Shown piece by piece: positions 17,581 through 25,214 of a stretch of DNA of 64,000 nucleotides. Origin of the DNA: Planctomycetes bacterium B3_Pla. Its GTDB lineage: Bacteria > Planctomycetota > Phycisphaerae > Sedimentisphaerales > Anaerobacaceae. The position numbers and the translations under genes were made by a program. Within the stretch, counting starts at the first letter, position 1. Each line of letters starts with the position of its first letter. The notes under the pieces are model-generated. The model had not been told where the DNA came from. It did no database searches and saw nothing but the letters and a program-made list of their open reading frames with translations. Where the stretch lies: contig NJBM01000002.1 in assembly GCA_005223045.1 (NCBI GenBank), positions 431,982 to 495,981 on the forward strand, given 5' to 3'.

Positions 17581-17775
17581 TCACAATTCGGGTGGGTGTG
17601 TTTCGCACCAATCCCAGACTTTCCGGAATAAAGTCTCATTCTCGCTACGTAAATAATCCCAATTGAGCATCTGGTGCTTCGCGAGATCGCAACACTCTGA
17701 AATGGCCTCTGCCTCCGACTTGATCCCTTGCTTCAGTGCAAGAAGGATCGTGTCTACCATCGGGTCGCCATTCAT
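17581..17775 (-). CDS. Small hypothetical protein (64 residues)
   Basis: The gene has GGGAG seven bases before the ATG. It encodes an acidic helical protein (MVDTILLALKQGIKSEAEA...LRSENETLFRKVWDWCETHPPEL) with two Cys near the middle and one near the end. No family is recognised. It stands alone, upstream of an IS4 relic. Confidence 0.55.
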   Translation of the reverse strand: MNGDPMVDTILLALKQGIKSEAEAISECCDLAKHQMLNWDYLRSENETLFRKVWDWCETHPPEL

Positions 17776-17950
17776 AATTGTCTCCCTTCAAATCTACTTA
17801 ATCCAATCTCTATATTCGTGTTGCACTTACCATGTTAATTCACTTAATCTATTTAATCTAACAGTTTTATTTTTATTAGGGCCAGTCACCGTTTTCTGTG
17901 TACTATCTCCAGCCGTTAATAGGTGGCTGTCCCTAGTTTTTATAGTTTTT

Positions 17951-18235
17951 CATCGTGCGATCATGCTTGAAGCAGCGATCGAGAACAACGTTGCCCCGAT
18001 GCGGATCAGCTTTGTTGCAGCCGTGCGAACAATCATTGCTTACGCACCGGCGATGGGACTGAGACCGCTCAGTCAACTGCCTATGATCTACCATGCGATG
18101 CTCAAAGAAATTGCCAGCCACATTGTGCCGGAAAGGCAGGGCCGACTAGAGCCTCGCAGACTGGCCCATGACCCCAAGCACTACCCAAGATTAAGGATAA
18201 CAAGAGCACAATGGAGAGACCAATATGCAGCTTAA
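17951..18235 (+). pseudogene. IS4-type transposase, C-terminal fragment
   Basis: The last 95 codons of a DDE transposase remain: MLEAAIENNVAPMRISFVAA, LLKEIASHIVP-like helix and RRLAHDPKHYPRLRITR, ending QYAA. It lacks the catalytic acids. Upstream sequence breaks into an unrelated segment at GGCTGTCCCTAG, which also borders the family B element at 16262. It is an insertion-sequence remnant. Confidence 0.65.
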
Positions 18236-18280
18236 GGAACCGCCATTCGTACCTGACACCTTAATTTCCCCCTTGTTGAG

Positions 18281-18400
18281 TCTTTTATTTTTGTTTATTT
18301 ACAGCCACAGCCTGCTTTTTCTTCTTTGGTCTTGGGCCTATTTTTTTTCAGTCAACCTACTACTCATGAACAAAGCATAAAAATAATAAGCAGTTCTAAT
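18281..18400. repeat. Decayed repeat, inverted partner of 3744-3850
   Basis: Reading the minus strand gives AAGAAGAAAAAGCAGGCTGT followed by GGCTGTAAATAAACAAAA, in the same order as at 3744-3850. It lies just behind the IS4 fragment, so both copies may be IS-associated debris. Confidence 0.55.
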
Positions 18401-18462
18401 TATTACAACCGCTGTGAAGCGTCAGTTGAATAGCGGTCAGGTACAGTGCCTTGTGGGAGGTT

Positions 18463-18933
18463 TCACCTCGATGAACGTATTTCATTGATCCCCAAATCAA
18501 ATGCCTTTACCGCTTCTTCTGCAAGATCATCAGCAAGCTTCAAAAGCGCCTTTGATACGGACGCACACTCCATTTCCTGTTGAGCAATCCACTGTTCAAT
18601 TCTATTGCACCTCTCCTTTCGAGTTGAGGTGCAAGCCACCTTTCTGGCCAAGAATTCCATCCAGCCCTCATCGAGTTTTTCCTTCTCATTACAGTTAGCG
18701 CATGATAAAACTCGATTTGATATGTTATTAGCGCCACCCTGTGATGCAGAAACGAGATGATCTATATGACCTTCCTTCTTACTCCGATCCAACATCGTGC
18801 CACAATATGCGCAGGAATTCTCGAAGTACCTCCATATACGGTCAGTCTGCACTTTAGTCGGACTCTTATCAACCTGCTCTCGGAAACAGCGCCGAATCAT
18901 ATTCTTCACATATCCCGGAGTGGGTGCTGGCAT
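18463..18933 (-). CDS. HNH endonuclease
   Basis: The 156-residue protein contains a classic zinc-stabilised HNH module: CAYCG, then GHIDHLVSASQGGANNISNR with the catalytic His in HIDH, and SCANCN as the second Cys pair. A helical C-terminal tail of about 70 residues follows. HNH enzymes of this size cut DNA and are common in mobile elements and restriction systems. It is preceded, in transcription direction, by an attC-like site (18959-19021) and a HEPN-like gene, so it may be an integron cassette gene. AGGAA lies next to the ATG. Confidence 0.8.
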   Translation of the reverse strand: MPAPTPGYVKNMIRRCFREQVDKSPTKVQTDRIWRYFENSCAYCGTMLDRSKKEGHIDHLVSASQGGANNISNRVLSCANCNEKEKLDEGWMEFLARKVACTSTRKERCNRIEQWIAQQEMECASVSKALLKLADDLAEEAVKAFDLGINEIRSSR

Positions 18934-18958
18934 TTCCTATTTTTCCTTTCTTATCGTT

Positions 18959-19021
18959 GCCTAACGTCGAGGTTCACAGGGAGCCGTATTTATCAGCGAT
19001 TCAGTGCAGCTGGTTGTTAAG
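18959..19021 (-). other. Integron attC-like recombination site
   Basis: On the minus strand it starts CTTAAC (overlapping the stop codon of the HEPN-like gene) and ends GTTAGGC, the R' core consensus GTTRRRY. CAGCTGCAC near one end and GTGAACCTCGAC near the other form the imperfect L-arm pairing of attC sites. At about 63 bp it is within the usual size range. No integron integrase is seen in the window. Confidence 0.6.
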
Positions 19022-19580
19022 TTTCCTTCATGAATCTCTTGAGAAATCCGGCAATTTCAATGGCTAGAGCAGCATACCTCTCGGCTTCCGTCTGTGAGAT
19101 ATCGAATTCCTCTGCGTGGGCCGCCTGGTTACGTAATTTCCTGAGACGGTTATAGTCTTCTAGCAGGGAAGGGTCGACTTGCTCCTTCTGAATTAATGAA
19201 CGGATAGCATTGACTCCACTCATCGGTCTCTTCCCGTCCATTCCCGTACCAGCACCCAGTTGATCTACGGCCGATTCTAGTTTTCTCCATGCCTCGGTAA
19301 TGGCGGCGCGAGGGGACACTTCAGCAATCCTAAGTAACTGGGCATACCCGCTTTTCTCAGCAGGTGTTTCGGCTAGAAGTTTCTCTTCAGCTTGAACGTA
19401 TAGCTTCGTGCGAATCTCGACCTGGGAAAGCTCCTTATCAAATGTGGCCTCAATCTCCTTGTATTTGAGCTTTGAGATTCGGTTCAATATTTTACGTAAC
19501 TCAGTACGGAAACCGAATGCCAAGATTAGAACTGCTATAGGCCATGCCAATGCCTCAATGAGTTTTACGAAATTTTCCAT
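19017..19580 (-). CDS. Membrane-anchored HEPN-like protein
   Basis: In this 187-residue protein an N-terminal membrane helix (IEALAWPIAVLILAFGF) is followed by a basic stretch and a long helical region. The C-terminal bundle has LRKLRNQAAHAEE, which contains Arg150-x4-His155, the R-x4-6-H signature of HEPN ribonucleases and their inactive relatives. Such domains occur in toxins and anti-phage effectors. The stop codon lies inside the attC-like site, as is normal for integron cassettes. RNase activity is inferred, not shown; DUF4145-type HEPN proteins without known activity are the main alternative. Confidence 0.6.
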   Translation of the reverse strand: MENFVKLIEALAWPIAVLILAFGFRTELRKILNRISKLKYKEIEATFDKELSQVEIRTKLYVQAEEKLLAETPAEKSGYAQLLRIAEVSPRAAITEAWRKLESAVDQLGAGTGMDGKRPMSGVNAIRSLIQKEQVDPSLLEDYNRLRKLRNQAAHAEEFDISQTEAERYAALAIEIAGFLKRFMKET

Positions 19581-20642
19581 TTTTCAGATAAAACTTAAAT
19601 ATGTATATATCGTTTCTGTGTAATACTCCAGATCTCTAGCATTCATATAACATCCCAATCCTCTCGGCATAAAGCCAGAAATCACAAACTACGACGTTGC
19701 CACTTCAGAGCTGTCATATCCGCTATGTTCAATTATAGATGCGTCACCTTCTCGAGCAAGAAAAAAAGGGTTTTTATGGACGGGATTACAGGATTTACAT
19801 AGATTTTTTCTTTTTCTTGTCATCATGTTTATCCTGTTAATCCTGTCTAAAAAAGAATTTCCTTGACGGCTATGAATAAGAATGTATGATAAATATAAAA
19901 CGAATTGAGAATTAAAGTGAAGAAGACAGGATAACAGGATGACGAGTTTAGAGATTTGAAATATTGAAATTAATAGGTAAAGGATCATTTATAAATACAA
20001 GAATCCATATTTGTCATGTAAATCCTGTCTAACAAAACCCTATTTGAAAAAACAAAGCCAATTATCTCGTATTGCGTATATCGTATGTCGTATGTAGCAG
20101 AGCGCTTCTGACGGAGCAACATTTGAAAAAACAAAGCCAATTATCTCGTGCTGAGTACTGCGTGCTGCGTACTCCGTAAGGAATCCCAAGGACGAAGCCC
20201 TAAATCCTAAGCTAACCCGCCCTTCTCTGCGTTCTCTGTGCTCTCCTTCGGCTTCGCTCAGGACGGCGTCTGTGGCTAATACAAAAATGCAAAACAAAGC
20301 CAATTATTTCGTATTGCGTACTGCGTGATGCGTACTGCGAAAAGGAGTTTTGAAAAACAAAGCCAATTATCTCGTATTGCGTGCCGCGTGCTGCGTGCTG
20401 CGAGAACAAATTTTGAAAAAACAAAGCCAATTTTATATTCTCCATCGGAAGACGGGCGGGTAATTGGGCAAACAGTTGGTCTGCGAGCGGCGTATCATCA
20501 GAGAGTAACAAAAAGACCGATTATTTGCGATAGACTATTGATAAATGTGCTGAAATAGGCCAAAATGGCTTAGAAGTCGAAGGAAATTGTCGGATTCGTG
20601 GTAGTGGCTTGAAGCCTTGATCTGCCGGGAGTGTCAGCGAAT
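19581..20642. other. 1-kb noncoding stretch with degenerate repeats
   Basis: The first half contains AT-rich text with repeated fragments such as ACAGGATTTACATAGATT and TTAATCCTGTCTAA. The second half holds the repeat array at 20042-20440. No gene is supported. Confidence 0.5.
20042..20440 (+). repeat. Irregular direct-repeat array
   Basis: Five units begin near 20042, 20121, 20289, 20350 and 20412 with TGAAAAAACAAAGCCAATT, mostly followed by ATCTCGTATTGCGT and then runs of the 7-mer TACTGCG or GTGCTGCG. Spacing is uneven (about 63 to 165 bp), so it is not a CRISPR array. No cas gene is present. Confidence 0.65.
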
Positions 20643-21008
20643 ATGGCCGAAGTAGAAATTGGCATCGAAACAACGATGGAGGAAAACGTCGCCGTGGTGG
20701 CGTTTATGTCTCCGTCGATGACCGATGTGGACGCGATAACCGCCGCATCGGGAAGGATCAAGGGCTTTGTCGAGGACAATCGGCCCAGCAGGCTGATATT
20801 CGACTTCGAGCAGGTGAAGTTCTTTTCGTCTCAGGTGCTCGGGCTGCTGCTGGACATCCGGGCGAGGCTGGAGGCGTATAACGGCGAAGTTGTGATAAGT
20901 GCGATAGATCCCCAATTACACAGGGTTTTCAGGATAACGAATCTTGACAAGGTCTTTGGATTCTTCCCGGACAGGCAAAGCGCCATTAACCCGGCCGGCA
21001 CAGATTAG
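20643..21008 (+). CDS. STAS-domain anti-sigma factor antagonist
   Basis: The 121-residue protein is a full-length single STAS domain: VAVVAFMSPSMTDVDAI, SRLIFDFEQVKFFSSQVLGLLL and VVISAIDPQLHRVFRITNLDKVF. The phosphorylatable residue is expected at the FSSQ turn. In partner-switching systems the unphosphorylated form frees a sigma factor or other target. A SpoIIE-type phosphatase at 6884-8620 is a possible but distant partner; no kinase is in the window. The start at 20643 gives a standard domain; a GTG at 20631 is an alternative. Confidence 0.8.
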   Translation: MAEVEIGIETTMEENVAVVAFMSPSMTDVDAITAASGRIKGFVEDNRPSRLIFDFEQVKFFSSQVLGLLLDIRARLEAYNGEVVISAIDPQLHRVFRITNLDKVFGFFPDRQSAINPAGTD

Positions 21009-21087
21009 TCGCCACCGGGTGCTTCAGCGAAGGCCGGACATCGTTGCTGCGGAACTATAAGTGCATTTATTAAGAGGGGTTAATGTC

Positions 21088-21540
21088 ATGCACATTGCGA
21101 CACAATTTTCGATTTTCATGGTCAATAAGCCCGGCGTGCTGGCCCGGGTGCTCAGCGAGTTCGCGCAGGCCAAAATCAACATTGTAGCGATAACGATGAT
21201 GGATTCTGTCGAGCATGGAGTCATGCGAATTGTTTTTGCCGCGCCGGAGAGGGCCAAAAAGGTGCTTGCAAAGCTGAACATGCCGCACAGCGAGACAAAC
21301 GTTCTGTGCGTAAGCCTGGCCAACAAATCCGGGGCGCTGGCTGAAGTGGCGGAAAAGTTGTCCAAGAGCCACATAAATATTACGTACGCATACTGCACTG
21401 CCGGCGGCAAGGGAGGGCGAGCAACCGGGGTATTGAAGGTGGCCGACGTCAAGAAGGCGATGAAAGTCCTTCATAAAACTCACGGCAAGGATACCAAATC
21501 GCACCCGGTGGTCAGGCGCTCGCAGTCGTCGAGAAAATAA
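21088..21540 (+). CDS. Tandem ACT-domain regulatory protein
   Basis: The 150-residue protein carries two ACT domains: QFSIFMVNKPGVLARVLSEF with the conserved Gly between strand and helix, then LCVSLANKSGALAEVAEKL. A basic tail is predicted (HPVVRRSQSSRK). ACT domains sense amino acids or other small ligands. The ligand cannot be named. GAGGGG lies eight bases before the ATG at 21088. It is followed by the tRNA-Asp gene used by an integrative element; its last codons are overlapped by the end of the oppositely oriented integrase frame. Confidence 0.8.
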   Translation: MHIATQFSIFMVNKPGVLARVLSEFAQAKINIVAITMMDSVEHGVMRIVFAAPERAKKVLAKLNMPHSETNVLCVSLANKSGALAEVAEKLSKSHINITYAYCTAGGKGGRATGVLKVADVKKAMKVLHKTHGKDTKSHPVVRRSQSSRK

Positions 21541-23140
21541 CCGCCCAGGAGCACTGGTGCCGGGCGCCGTTGTCAAATCTCATTCTGCATGACTTATTTC
21601 GCACAAAAACAGTTGACACAAGAATTGGCCGATTGTAATATTGCGTTTTTTTAATTGAATACATGGGGCCGTAGCTCAATTGGATAGAGCATCGGACTGT
21701 CGATCCGAAGGTTGAGGGTTCGAGTCCCTTCGGCCTCGTTGAAGCCTTGTCAGTGTCAATCGCTGACAAGGTATTCTTTTTTGTGCCTAAAATCCCACCT
21801 TGCAAGGAATTATGGCTTACCACCTTTTCGGCTTGTCCGGCAAGTACGTTGCCAACCGCTGACGACCGGTTACATTCAGAGTAAGCTGTAGGTGTCAACT
21901 GGGGTGTCAATTTTGGTGTCAATTCTTTTGGGCCAGTTTGGGCTACCGCAGCACTCCTGTCGTCGGTTCCCGTTGCTGCCTGGTTGTCGCTGCTCGGCAG
22001 GGACAAGTCGGGCATCGCTTCCACGGCTTTGGCTTCTTGACCCGTGAGCGTATGCGTGTATCTTGACATTGTCAGATTGATGTCGCCGTGCCGCATGATT
22101 GCCTGAGCAGTTTTCGGGTGAACTCCCCCGGCTGCCAGAAGCGTACCCGTTTGGTGGCGCAGCGCATGGAAATCAAAGAACAGCCCATCGACGACATAGG
22201 GTATATTCGCATCTGCCAAATCAGCCTTCACCATATCCGCCGTTTTGTCCGTTAACCGTTTGTAGGTCCCTCCAAAGGCTTTCACAGTCGTCAATCTGCC
22301 TGAGAAGAATCTCTTCAGTTGCTCCACCGTCTCCCGTTTAAGTCGCTGCACAGCTCCCCGCTTGTTCTTTGTGTGTGCCCTCGCAACGCTGACTGTGAGA
22401 TTATCGAAGTCAAAGGAACAAACCTTCAGAATACGCAGCTCTTTGGCTCGGAGGCCCGTCTCAGCGGCAAGGCGATAGAGTAAATATCGTTCGTAGCCCG
22501 TCATTCCGAAGCGCGTCGAGCCGACGCTCGTCACTTCCAGCAACCGCCGCAGTTCGTCTATCTCTAACGCACGACGTGGGTGTTCCTCATCGACAATCCT
22601 CCTGACGACCTCACCCTTCAGATATTCAAGCGGGGATTCGCTGGCACGTCTGTCCTGAACCATCCATCTGAAGAATTGTTTAGCGGCTTTCAAGTAGTGA
22701 TTGAGTGTCGAAGCACTGAGGCCGTTCTCGCCGTTTCGCAGAGCGGCAAGGTAATTCTGTACCTTGCTGGCCTGAATATCATTCCAAGTTGTGAAGCCAC
22801 AGCCTTCAATAATCTTCTTGCAGCGTCGCATGGTTTGGCTCGCATGTTTCTCAGTATTCTTTTGGGCCAGCAGCCATTGGTGGAAGTCCTGAAGATGGTC
22901 TGCTAGCGGCCTACGTCGATGCTCTTTGTAGTGGTCAACGACACCCTCTTTCCCTAATTCAGCTTCCTTCTCAAGTCTCGCTGCGAGCTGTTGGCTGGCC
23001 GTTTTGTCCTTGTATGCAACCACGCGCCGGTCGATACCATCAGCATCGACGTACTTCACGTGCCATTTCGCGGACTGCCGGGTAACGGTCTTGCCGTTGG
23101 CCAGTTTGACTTTGCGTTTGCGTTTGAATATGCTTGCCAT
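21512..23140 (-). CDS. Tyrosine recombinase/integrase of element 1
   Basis: The 542-residue protein has an N-terminal SAM-like DNA-binding region and the catalytic set Arg231 (ETGLRAKELR), His325 and Arg328 (FHALRHQ), His351 (MRHGD) and Tyr361 (SRYTHT). The C-terminus (KGLEPSTFGSTVRCSIQLSYGP) is encoded antisense to the tRNA-Asp gene, the signature of integration into a tRNA, so the last residues depend on the site of insertion. The start at 23140 follows GAGGTAA; the XRE gene ends one base earlier, forming an operon. It shares RLAAETGLR and HPRR-x-L-x-IDE with the second integrase at 44073, so the two belong to one subfamily. Confidence 0.9.
   Translation of the reverse strand: MASIFKRKRKVKLANGKTVTRQSAKWHVKYVDADGIDRRVVAYKDKTASQQLAARLEKEAELGKEGVVDHYKEHRRRPLADHLQDFHQWLLAQKNTEKHASQTMRRCKKIIEGCGFTTWNDIQASKVQNYLAALRNGENGLSASTLNHYLKAAKQFFRWMVQDRRASESPLEYLKGEVVRRIVDEEHPRRALEIDELRRLLEVTSVGSTRFGMTGYERYLLYRLAAETGLRAKELRILKVCSFDFDNLTVSVARAHTKNKRGAVQRLKRETVEQLKRFFSGRLTTVKAFGGTYKRLTDKTADMVKADLADANIPYVVDGLFFDFHALRHQTGTLLAAGGVHPKTAQAIMRHGDINLTMSRYTHTLTGQEAKAVEAMPDLSLPSSDNQAATGTDDRSAAVAQTGPKELTPKLTPQLTPTAYSECNRSSAVGNVLAGQAEKVVSHNSLQGGILGTKKNTLSAIDTDKASTRPKGLEPSTFGSTVRCSIQLSYGPMYSIKKTQYYNRPILVSTVFVRNKSCRMRFDNGARHQCSWAVIFSTTASA
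21665..21738 (+). tRNA. tRNA-Asp (GTC)
   Basis: Full cloverleaf: acceptor GGGGCCG/CGGCCTC, D-arm GCTC/GAGC, anticodon stem TCGGA/TCCGA with loop CTGTCGA (anticodon GTC), T-arm GAGGG/CCCTT, discriminator G. The CCA is not encoded. Its 3' half serves as the attachment site for the adjacent integrase. Confidence 0.95.
21744..21784 (+). terminator. Intrinsic terminator after tRNA-Asp
   Basis: CCTTGTCAG pairs with CTGACAAGG across a nine-base loop and is followed by a T-rich run (TATTCTTTTTT). Confidence 0.8.
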
Positions 23141-23141
23141 T

Positions 23142-23354
23142 TCACTTACCTCTTTTCTTCCCCTGTTTCGCCACCAATTCAATCCCAAAATACTTGAGCA
23201 GCTTCTCAGCCGTCTCAAGAGTACAGGTCTTGCCCTGCATGATACGGCACAGTTGGGCTTCGGCCACGCTGGTCTCTTTGCTGATACGGTATCGCGTCTT
23301 GCCACAGCTCTTGATGTGTTCTCTGATAGTCTCGATAATCATAAGAGCAACCAT
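23142..23354 (-). CDS. XRE-family helix-turn-helix regulator
   Basis: The 70-residue protein is a single Cro/CI-type fold: TRYRISKETSVAEAQLCRIM is the helix-turn-helix and GKTCTLETAEKLLKYFGIEL completes the bundle. The start at 23354 follows AAAGGAC. It ends immediately before the integrase and probably represses or controls integrase expression. The basic tail AKQGKKRGK may add DNA contacts. Confidence 0.85.
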   Translation of the reverse strand: MVALMIIETIREHIKSCGKTRYRISKETSVAEAQLCRIMQGKTCTLETAEKLLKYFGIELVAKQGKKRGK

Positions 23355-23672
23355 GATTTTGATGTCCTTTTCTACAAAGTATAAGGCTTACTTACTATAT
23401 GTCAAGTAGGAAATCGTGAAAGAACGCAAAATATTTTTTCGCGCCTTTTTTGGAAAAAAACCATGTGACTGACTTTGCCTTGCTTTGCTCTTGTGGGGCA
23501 GCTTCAGCAAAGCCATTCACAACGACTGATTTTTTTCTTCATTCTTCTTCTACTCAGATCCTTCCAAGGCAGAACTAAACTGTTTGGGTGTTCTCCCCTC
23601 GCCTATAATGCTACATAACTGTAGGGGGATGGCTATCTATAGAACGGTGACGTTTTCGTGCACGGTGGTAGT
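23355..23672. other. Upstream region of the XRE/integrase operon
   Basis: An AT-rich stretch including TATAAGGCTTACTTACTATAT just upstream of the XRE start, plausible as an operator-promoter. At 23651-23666 lies one copy of the repeat CGTTTTCGTGCACGGT described separately. Confidence 0.4.
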
Positions 23673-23815
23673 TTAGGCAACCTCGGAAGCTAACCATTTG
23701 TTGTTACTCCTTTTGTACAAAGTTGTCACTTTTTCACCGTGCACGTTTGTATGCATGGCCAAAACCTCACCGTGTATGTTTTCGTGCACGGCACCGTGTA
23801 CGTTTTCGTCACTTG
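23651..23815. repeat. Iteron-like repeats at the end of the Rep-like gene
   Basis: GTTTTCGTGCACGG occurs at 23652 and 23778. Related CACCGTGTAYGTTTTCGT or CACCGTGCACGTTTGT units lie at 23736, 23769 and 23792. All but one lie within the coding end of the Rep-like gene, where they encode ENVHG-type residues, and one lies beyond its stop. A replication or partition origin is possible. Confidence 0.45.
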
Positions 23816-24257
23816 ACTTTTTCCTGTGGGCCTTCTGCCAGAGCTTATTCCCCCGCTTGAATCCGGGGTTGGCGATGCTTGGCCTCGGCCTTCGGACTTC
23901 TTTGAAGCCGGGTGTTCCGAAGTCTCGCCACCGCTCGGAAATCGCATAATGAGTCTCTACCTTGTGGACGCCCATCCCTGTAGCTGTGATGTCGATGAAG
24001 CCTTTGGTTATCAGTTGCGTCAAGGCCCGACTAAGGCGTGGGCGGGTAATTCCATAACCCTCTTCAGCCTCATCGTATGTAAACACGATCTCTCCGTTGT
24101 TGATGATGACCGGTCCCCGCTTGCCGGGCTTGCCCTGCCGTTTGGCAAACTGACACTTTGTCCGGAAGATAAGGAAAACCTTCATCGCTGTTCCACTGAG
24201 GGAAAGCCAAGCTTCGGATTTCACCAAGCATTGATCCAAGACTATCACTGAACCCAT
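23673..24257 (-). CDS. Winged-helix protein, Rep-like, of element 1
   Basis: The start at 24257 (MGSVIVLDQCLVKSEAWLSL) gives 194 residues. The first two thirds form a winged helix of the type seen in plasmid replication initiators and phage regulators: TAMKVFLIFRTKCQFAKR, then EAEEGYGITRPRLSRALTQL and ITKGFIDITATG. The C-terminal tail repeats HGAVHENIHG-like units, whose DNA forms iteron-like direct repeats. It lies in the same orientation as the integrase operon. A role in element replication or control is inferred; a plain transcription regulator is the alternative. Confidence 0.55.
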   Translation of the reverse strand: MGSVIVLDQCLVKSEAWLSLSGTAMKVFLIFRTKCQFAKRQGKPGKRGPVIINNGEIVFTYDEAEEGYGITRPRLSRALTQLITKGFIDITATGMGVHKVETHYAISERWRDFGTPGFKEVRRPRPSIANPGFKRGNKLWQKAHRKKSSDENVHGAVHENIHGEVLAMHTNVHGEKVTTLYKRSNNKWLASEVA

Positions 24258-24393
24258 TTCAATTTCTCTATTGCTGGCGCAACAGTTAACCGTGTAATTG
24301 CCAGAATATGACCTGTAGCACGCATTTTCGCAGTCCGTTTCTAAACCGCCTCCAAACACCCCTTAGAGTGCAGAATTTTGGGGGCAAAATCGC

Positions 24394-24807
24394 TTAACTG
24401 TTGCGCACCAACCGATGCTTTTGCCTTGCCCGGCGGTATGACTGCTGCCTTCGTCTCCTTGAGCATTTCGGGCAGAACCTTTGTCGCGGTCCTACCTCGT
24501 CGCCACAGTCCGGACATCGTCGTATTTGCCCTCTCTTGAGCAGGCCATTTCCGGCTATGCCGACCTGCGTCTCATACGCAGAGTACACCACATCCGTAAA
24601 GCCAATTTCCTCTGCCGTAGGCAACACCGCCCGCTCAAAGTATCCGCAACGCTGATCCTCCTGGACTTTGCAGGTATCCGCAAGGAGGCAACCTCCGTAA
24701 TGATGATCGAAGTTTGCGCATCCGGGCATCCCTGCCGCCGGATCGGTACTGCCCTTCAAGAACGCAATAAGGCCGACAGTCCGTTTTCGCTTGCCCATCG
24801 GTCTCAC
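24394..24807 (-). CDS. Zinc-ribbon protein of element 1
   Basis: The 137-residue protein has two Cys-rich parts: CANFDHHYGGC-x6-C-x7-C around residues 30-55, and a C-terminal zinc ribbon CPDCGDEVGPRQRFCPKCS. A very basic tail follows (RRRRQQSYRRARQKHR). Both ends suggest nucleic-acid binding. Its start overlaps the stop of the AlpA-like gene by four bases (ATGA), so translation is coupled. No family name is assigned. Confidence 0.6.
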   Translation of the reverse strand: MRPMGKRKRTVGLIAFLKGSTDPAAGMPGCANFDHHYGGCLLADTCKVQEDQRCGYFERAVLPTAEEIGFTDVVYSAYETQVGIAGNGLLKRGQIRRCPDCGDEVGPRQRFCPKCSRRRRQQSYRRARQKHRLVRNS

Positions 24808-25040
24808 CCTGCATTCTTCATTGCTTCCCAGGTCCGTCTATCAGGGGCCGAAGCCGCCAACCACGCTGAGATTTCCTGAGCGGACCAGCGCACAGCGCCA
24901 CCGATGCGGATCGGAGCGGGGATTTTGCCACAAGAGTTCAGGCGGAAGATTTGGCGCTTAGACAAAGATAATTTCTGCCCGAGAGTCTTTGCATCATAGA
25001 GGTCACAGTTCTGAATTGCTTGCCTTTGTGTGTCAGACAT
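24804..25040 (-). CDS. AlpA/excisionase-type helix-turn-helix protein
   Basis: The 78-residue protein has the MerR-like AlpA pattern: LYDAKTLGQKLSLSKRQIFR, then CGKIPAPIRIGGAVRWSAQE and ISAWLAA. In P4-like satellites and integrative elements such proteins activate or direct excision. It is the first gene of a two-gene coupled unit with the zinc-ribbon protein. Confidence 0.85.
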   Translation of the reverse strand: MSDTQRQAIQNCDLYDAKTLGQKLSLSKRQIFRLNSCGKIPAPIRIGGAVRWSAQEISAWLAASAPDRRTWEAMKNAG

Positions 25041-25214
25041 TTCCTATTGCTCCTTATTAAACGTTTTTGAGTTAGATCAAGGACTATAGGAGCAATTCTA
25101 TGTCACCCAGGAGGATAAGAAAGATGCTGTACGCTGTGATGGATTGGGTTAGACTCAGTTGAGCTGAGTTAGCGCGAGTTGGCCTGAGTTGCCAGGAAAA
25201 CGCTATTGCTTTCT

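Noticed and set aside
20042..20440. Possible CRISPR array
   Set aside because: Unit spacing is irregular, heads are imperfect, tails are low-complexity runs and no cas gene is near.
25145..25192. Short GAGTTGGC/GAGTTAGC repeats upstream of the AlpA-like gene
   Set aside because: Too short and irregular to call as iterons; may be an operator but no symmetry supports it.
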